A stretch of DNA of 64,000 nt from Botryotinia globosa (taxonomy: Eukaryota > Ascomycota > Leotiomycetes > Helotiales > Sclerotiniaceae): positions 2,046,001 through 2,110,000 of the forward strand of contig RCSZ01000009.1 of the NCBI GenBank assembly GCA_014898425.1, in the 5' to 3' direction. Within the stretch, counting starts at the first letter, position 1. Each line of letters begins with the position of its first letter. A program made the position numbers and the translations under genes. The notes below the pieces were generated by a model. The model was not told where the DNA came from. It did no database searches and saw only the letters and a program-made list of their open reading frames with translations. Positions 59,817-64,000 of the stretch are shown piece after piece.

Positions 59817-61084
59817 TTATCTCCTCGCGCTCCTATCTCTATCTCTCCTCGTATCCTCTCTCGTTCTCCTATCCGAGCTTGCGGAACCTGCGATTGTATG
59901 TTAGTCGACATTCTCCACATTTCCCATACCCCACGACCAAAGCGCGGAAGGAAAGAAAATTACTTACTAGCACTCGTTCCCGTGTAACTATCAGTATAGT
60001 AAGTACTGCTAATATCCGTCACTGTCGCCGTAGGACCCGGTCTCCTCTTCTCATCCCTCCTCTCAGCCTCCTTCTTCCTCAATCCCAAGACCGCCGCCAA
60101 TCCTACCAATCCCGCACCCACGGCACCCATTCCTCCCATGCCACTACTCTGCTTCTTCCTCGTCTCGACAACTCTCGTTGGCTTATCCGTTCGCGCGCCT
60201 CCAAACCATCCGTTGTTTTCTCTACGAGCTCCGGCAGCTCCTCCCATTGCTGCTCCCCCAGCTGTAGATCCATGTCTGTGATAACGCTCTACGGTCTCGA
60301 TACGCTCGGTACGAGTACCGCCTTCGCGTCTCCGGGATTTACCACCGAAGAGTGCGAGAACGGAATCCCAGAGTCCCTTGACAATACAGCAGAAACACAA
60401 GAGGAGCAAGAGAATAACTCCGAGAATCGTACCGATGACAATTCCTGCAATAGCGCCTCCACTCAAATTGTTCGAGCTACTGCTCGTGATGGGTAAGGTG
60501 CTTCCGCTTGCAGTAGCAGGCGGGATGAAGGGCTCGGTAGTCGTGGCGGAGATGGTAGCAGTAGAGGTTGCGGCACCTGTTGGACGAACAGGAGCGGAGT
60601 AGGTACCAGAAGTAGCCGTGTAGGACCAGAGACTTGTTCTAGCAGTACACTGTCCACTGTATTCACACATCTGATCGCTGGCACAACAGATTGTTCCGCA
60701 GGAAGTTTCGCCTGAGCTGGTATCGCAGATGGCGGCGCTGCCTCCGGAGGTGGTAGTGGCGTAGTAGGAACTGTATGTGCTTGTTCCGACTAACAAATCG
60801 GTTTCGGTGTAGGTGGTGGTGTAGACTGCCCAGCCACCGGAGCCGGCAGTAGAGGCAGAACAGTAAGCTACATTTCCCGAGGAGGTGTAGCACGCTTGGC
60901 CGGCGGTACAACAATACTGGTTGTCGGCGCCGCAGTAGGAAACGCAAGAGCGGTCCATAAGGTATGAGAAACCCAGATCGTGAATATCATCTTTAGGGAA
61001 GGGACCTGCGGATACTGGAGAGGTATTGGAGAGGGTGAGGAGGAGAAGTGAGAGGAGTTGCGGGTTGCCTTTGGAGATCCGCAT
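59817..61084 (-). CDS. Cys-rich single-pass membrane protein, Ser/Thr-rich stalk
   Basis: Exons 61084-59968 and 59887-59817 give 395 residues; without splicing the frame stops after 374. Residues 1-26 are a signal peptide (ending TSPVSA). Two six-cysteine modules follow (Cys 47, 51, 58, 59, 65, 75 and Cys 120, 129, 133, 134, 140, 146), each with a CC-x5-C core. A Ser/Thr-rich, probably O-glycosylated stalk leads to one helix at about 211-234 (AIAGIVIGTILGVILLLLLC). The cytosolic tail is basic and Gly-rich and contains a second weakly hydrophobic Gly/Ala stretch (GAVGAGLVGLAAVLGL). The last exon adds an Arg/Asp-rich end (DRRTREDTRRDRDRSARR). Layout resembles fungal cell-wall sensors, but I recognise no named domain. 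Confidence 0.78.
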
Positions 61085-64000
61085 TTTGTCGACTGTGGGG
61101 TGTTGTGATTGTGTGATGGGTGAAGTCGAAGCTATGTATGTATGTGAATATTGTCGGAGTAGTGAACTCGAACCAAACGATTGTACAAGGCCAAAAGATG
61201 GTATGTATCAAATCAGTCTCTCAACGTATTGAGACTCTTTTTTTTTGGTGTAGATTTTTACTTTTCCACCAGCAAAAAGATCTTCAGGAACTCGATGACT
61301 CCTTCACATGCAGCAGCGGTGTGAAGTACAATAGCTCGACGATAAATGGCCAATCCAAAAGATGTAAACCCCACTTTCGTCGACACTACCACTTGTATGT
61401 GATATGTATGTATGGTATGTAATGGTATATGTCTGGAGTGGTGTGGTATGGTATATGTCTGGAGTGATGTGGTCTGGTATATCTCTGGAGTGGTATGGTA
61501 TATCTCTGGAATGGAAAAGAGAAGAAACGGTAACAGAAGCAGTGTGGATGTGGATGTGGGTGTGGAATACCACTTATTCAAAAATGTCGATGGCTGAACT
61601 CTTTTTTTTTTCCTTTGGCTTTATTTAATAAGGGAAAGGGAAAAAAAATAGCTGGGCTGGGAATGGAGTTAATTGACCGTTTTCCCAACCACCCAGATTT
61701 TCCCTACCAAGGACTAATAAGAGAAGGACCAAGACGAATTTCGTATTTCTTGATTTCGTACACACGTATTGGTTTGAATTTGATGAAGTTTTCTCTGTAG
61801 GAATTATTATGGATTTAGTTGAATTAATTGATTGGTGAAGATTGAATCTTTATTAGATGTTCTACTCTATCGTCGGTCCAATGTCCATTCATCAGTCAGG
61901 TACCTGCAGCTATTCGGTTAAGAAAGATACTTACAGACTCACAGTATGCATCGTATATACATACAATTGTTTACGTTTATCGCTAGCGGGGCAACTATCA
62001 GGCGATAAGCAACTAAATTTGGGTCCTGAGTATATTTGATCACAATTGGGCAAAAATGGGAATTAAAGAGCGGTTAACGACCTCGAGATGATACTCGCCA
62101 CGGTCAGTATTGTATCAAAGCTTTCATAAATCATGTCTATTTGTCTAATCTTCTACTAGGTGTAGATAGTAGATAGTAGATACTCATGCATGTAATGATA
62201 CAAGAACTACATAAGAGAGGAACCTTTGTCAATTTTACTATATATCTTATCTAATCCCCCCCCCCCCATTCAAGTTTTGATGGAGAAGGAGGTACATATT
62301 GTAGGTGAAGTATTTCACCCAGAGAATCAGAGACAGCAAAATGAAGCTCACCGAATAGAAAATCCTCACTCTACTCAAGACTCCATCACCTTTCTAATCC
62401 ACTTTGGACACCTTGATACTTTGACACCTTGATACTTTGATAACCCTGATAACTCCACAAGATTACACACCGATACCCGAACCGATGGCGTTACAACTTA
62501 CCACAGGTCAGTCAGGCACAAGCAACTTTACAAATGATGACTTTTCAGTACTGTACCTGCTTTTTCATCTTCTAAGCCTACTCTATTTTGAGATTTAATC
62601 TACGAAACATTTTCATTCCTTGGAAGTTGGAATCTAGAGTCTAAACTTTCTTCTTCTTCCTGTTCCGGGAAATCTCCCTCGCCATCCGAAAGAATAAATC
62701 TAGCACAAATGCACGACGCAATACGCACAATCAAAGAATCCCCCGACGGGTCAAAATCCCACTCACGCACTCAACGGAAATCCACTCAATCCAAATCCTG
62801 ATGCCATCATCATCGAGGTGTGAAACACAGTCTCGACTCTTGCCTCTCGAGTCCCTGCATCAACCAACAGATGACATGATTGACTTTGACAACAAGTACC
62901 AAATCGGATAACTACTCTAGTACTCGGTCTATAAGTCTTATATGCAAGACACTACTTCCGTAAGATCAAACGTTGTGTCGCTTGAGATGTGGATACTTGC
63001 CACGTCTGCCGATGCTCGAAGATTCTGACCGAGCAATCATGAATGAATAAATGAACGAGAGTGAGTCGTTGGGCGAAAGAGTATGCAAACTTCATCTGAA
63101 GATTCATGGGATTAAGGGAAATGTTTGGTTCAATGGCGGTACAAGTGTACTTGTATATTTTGTACAGCGTGTTGTGTATCGACTCAGTCAACGTGGCTCT
63201 GACATGCGGTTCTTCAAATTGAAAAACGAAAAGCCAATGTACTGAGATGAACATGGAATCTCGAGATAATTCCCATGTTCATATTCATACATCTGTAATC
63301 CAATTCCTGCTTTCATGATAGTCAAAAGATGCCCATCTCTTGCTCTGTTTCGCGCCTCTTTGCCCTTTTCTCTTGGGTCATAACGAGGGCTAACATTAAA
63401 TCCTGTTCGTCTGATCATTCCAGGTCAGGTCTCGCCACATCATGTAGAATGAATATTGCATATGCTTTGAGGAAAATGTGAAACTATCACAGTCAAAATT
63501 CCAAAGCTCTTGGGGAACACATGCAAGCATTAATTGATGAAGGAGAGGAACTTTGATATTCTGTCCTGATCCGAGTCCCGAAGTGCAAATCATCATTCGT
63601 GTCTCAATGCACTCCCTTCGATAATTGCTTCAATATGAGTATCAGATACGAAAACTTTCTCGAGAGATCTCTTAGTTCTAAAACATTCAAGAAGTGAAGT
63701 CGGGATAATCTTTTGACTAAAGGTTATTTCTACGCTAAGTTTAGTTAGTGTTAGGAGCTGCTAAAGGAAACTACCCCTCTTGCTCTTTCTTTCTTCATTA
63801 GAAGCATATATACGCAAAACCTTGCATGTTCTAAACATTCTTGGGTTAGATCTCAGTTATTTCAATCATACCAGATTTGTTCCTTTGATTACATGGTATC
63901 TCGGCATTTACATCTTTCACACCATAATTCACAAGAATAAGTTATCGAATAAAGCTACTCAGTACAAGATTCTTCCATCCCTCGAAAACACCCCATGGCC
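61085..64000. other. 2.9 kb right-edge interval without supported gene
   Basis: Frames are all 107 codons or shorter and low-complexity, including a GTATGGTATATCTCTGGA-type repeat at about 61410-61510. A 12-base poly-C run lies at about 62256-62267. I see no RNA gene or mobile element; a gene may start beyond the edge. Confidence 0.5.

Overview
The window reads as nuclear DNA of a filamentous ascomycete (Pezizomycotina). Genes carry several short introns of about 46-60 bases with GTAnGT donors and CTGAT/CTAAC-like branch sites. The protein families are typical of moulds: Cch1 calcium channel, PDR-type ABC transporter, P450s, a CFEM protein, a PTH11-like receptor and a UstYa-like protein. A Leotiomycete such as the Botrytis/Sclerotinia group is my best guess from the overall look of the proteins, but the sequence alone does not prove it.

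Layout. At 0.1-1.1 kb lies a UstYa-like (DUF3328) oxidase gene. CCH1, the large voltage-gated calcium channel subunit, fills 2.5-9.2 kb. An unrecognised acidic protein (10.7-12.5 kb, minus), a ferroportin-type metal transporter (14.3-16.4 kb, minus) and a 90-residue serine-rich protein (17.6-17.9 kb, minus) follow. A gene-poor stretch at 17.9-23.4 kb is packed with micro- and minisatellites.

Accessory block, 23.4-39.1 kb: a full-size PDR/ABCG transporter is divergently paired with a CYP7/8-like P450 across a 590-base shared promoter. Then come a seven-helix PTH11-like receptor, a candidate 79-residue membrane protein, a GPI-anchored CFEM protein and a second P450. No polyketide synthase, NRPS or terpene cyclase is visible, so this is an export/oxidation/surface-sensing neighbourhood rather than a complete metabolite cluster.

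Housekeeping block, 39.9-55.5 kb: Sfh1/SNF5 chromatin remodelling subunit, a glutamine-rich nuclear-type protein, proteasome ubiquitin receptor Rpn13, ribosomal protein eL6 (head-to-head with Rpn13), dipeptidyl peptidase III with a possible mitochondrial N-terminal extension, and ribosomal protein uL6. Between the last two sits a 1,995-base, extremely AT-rich element with perfect 25-base terminal inverted repeats and TA target duplication. I interpret it as a mutated (RIP-like) Tc1/mariner- or pogo-type transposon.

The right end (55.5-64 kb) is mostly gene-free and microsatellite-rich. It contains one Cys-rich single-pass membrane protein (59.8-61.1 kb, minus) and a 162-base hairpin-rich segment between two tetranucleotide arrays. 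Exon joins were worked out by hand from reading frame, splice consensus and family conservation; no search was run.
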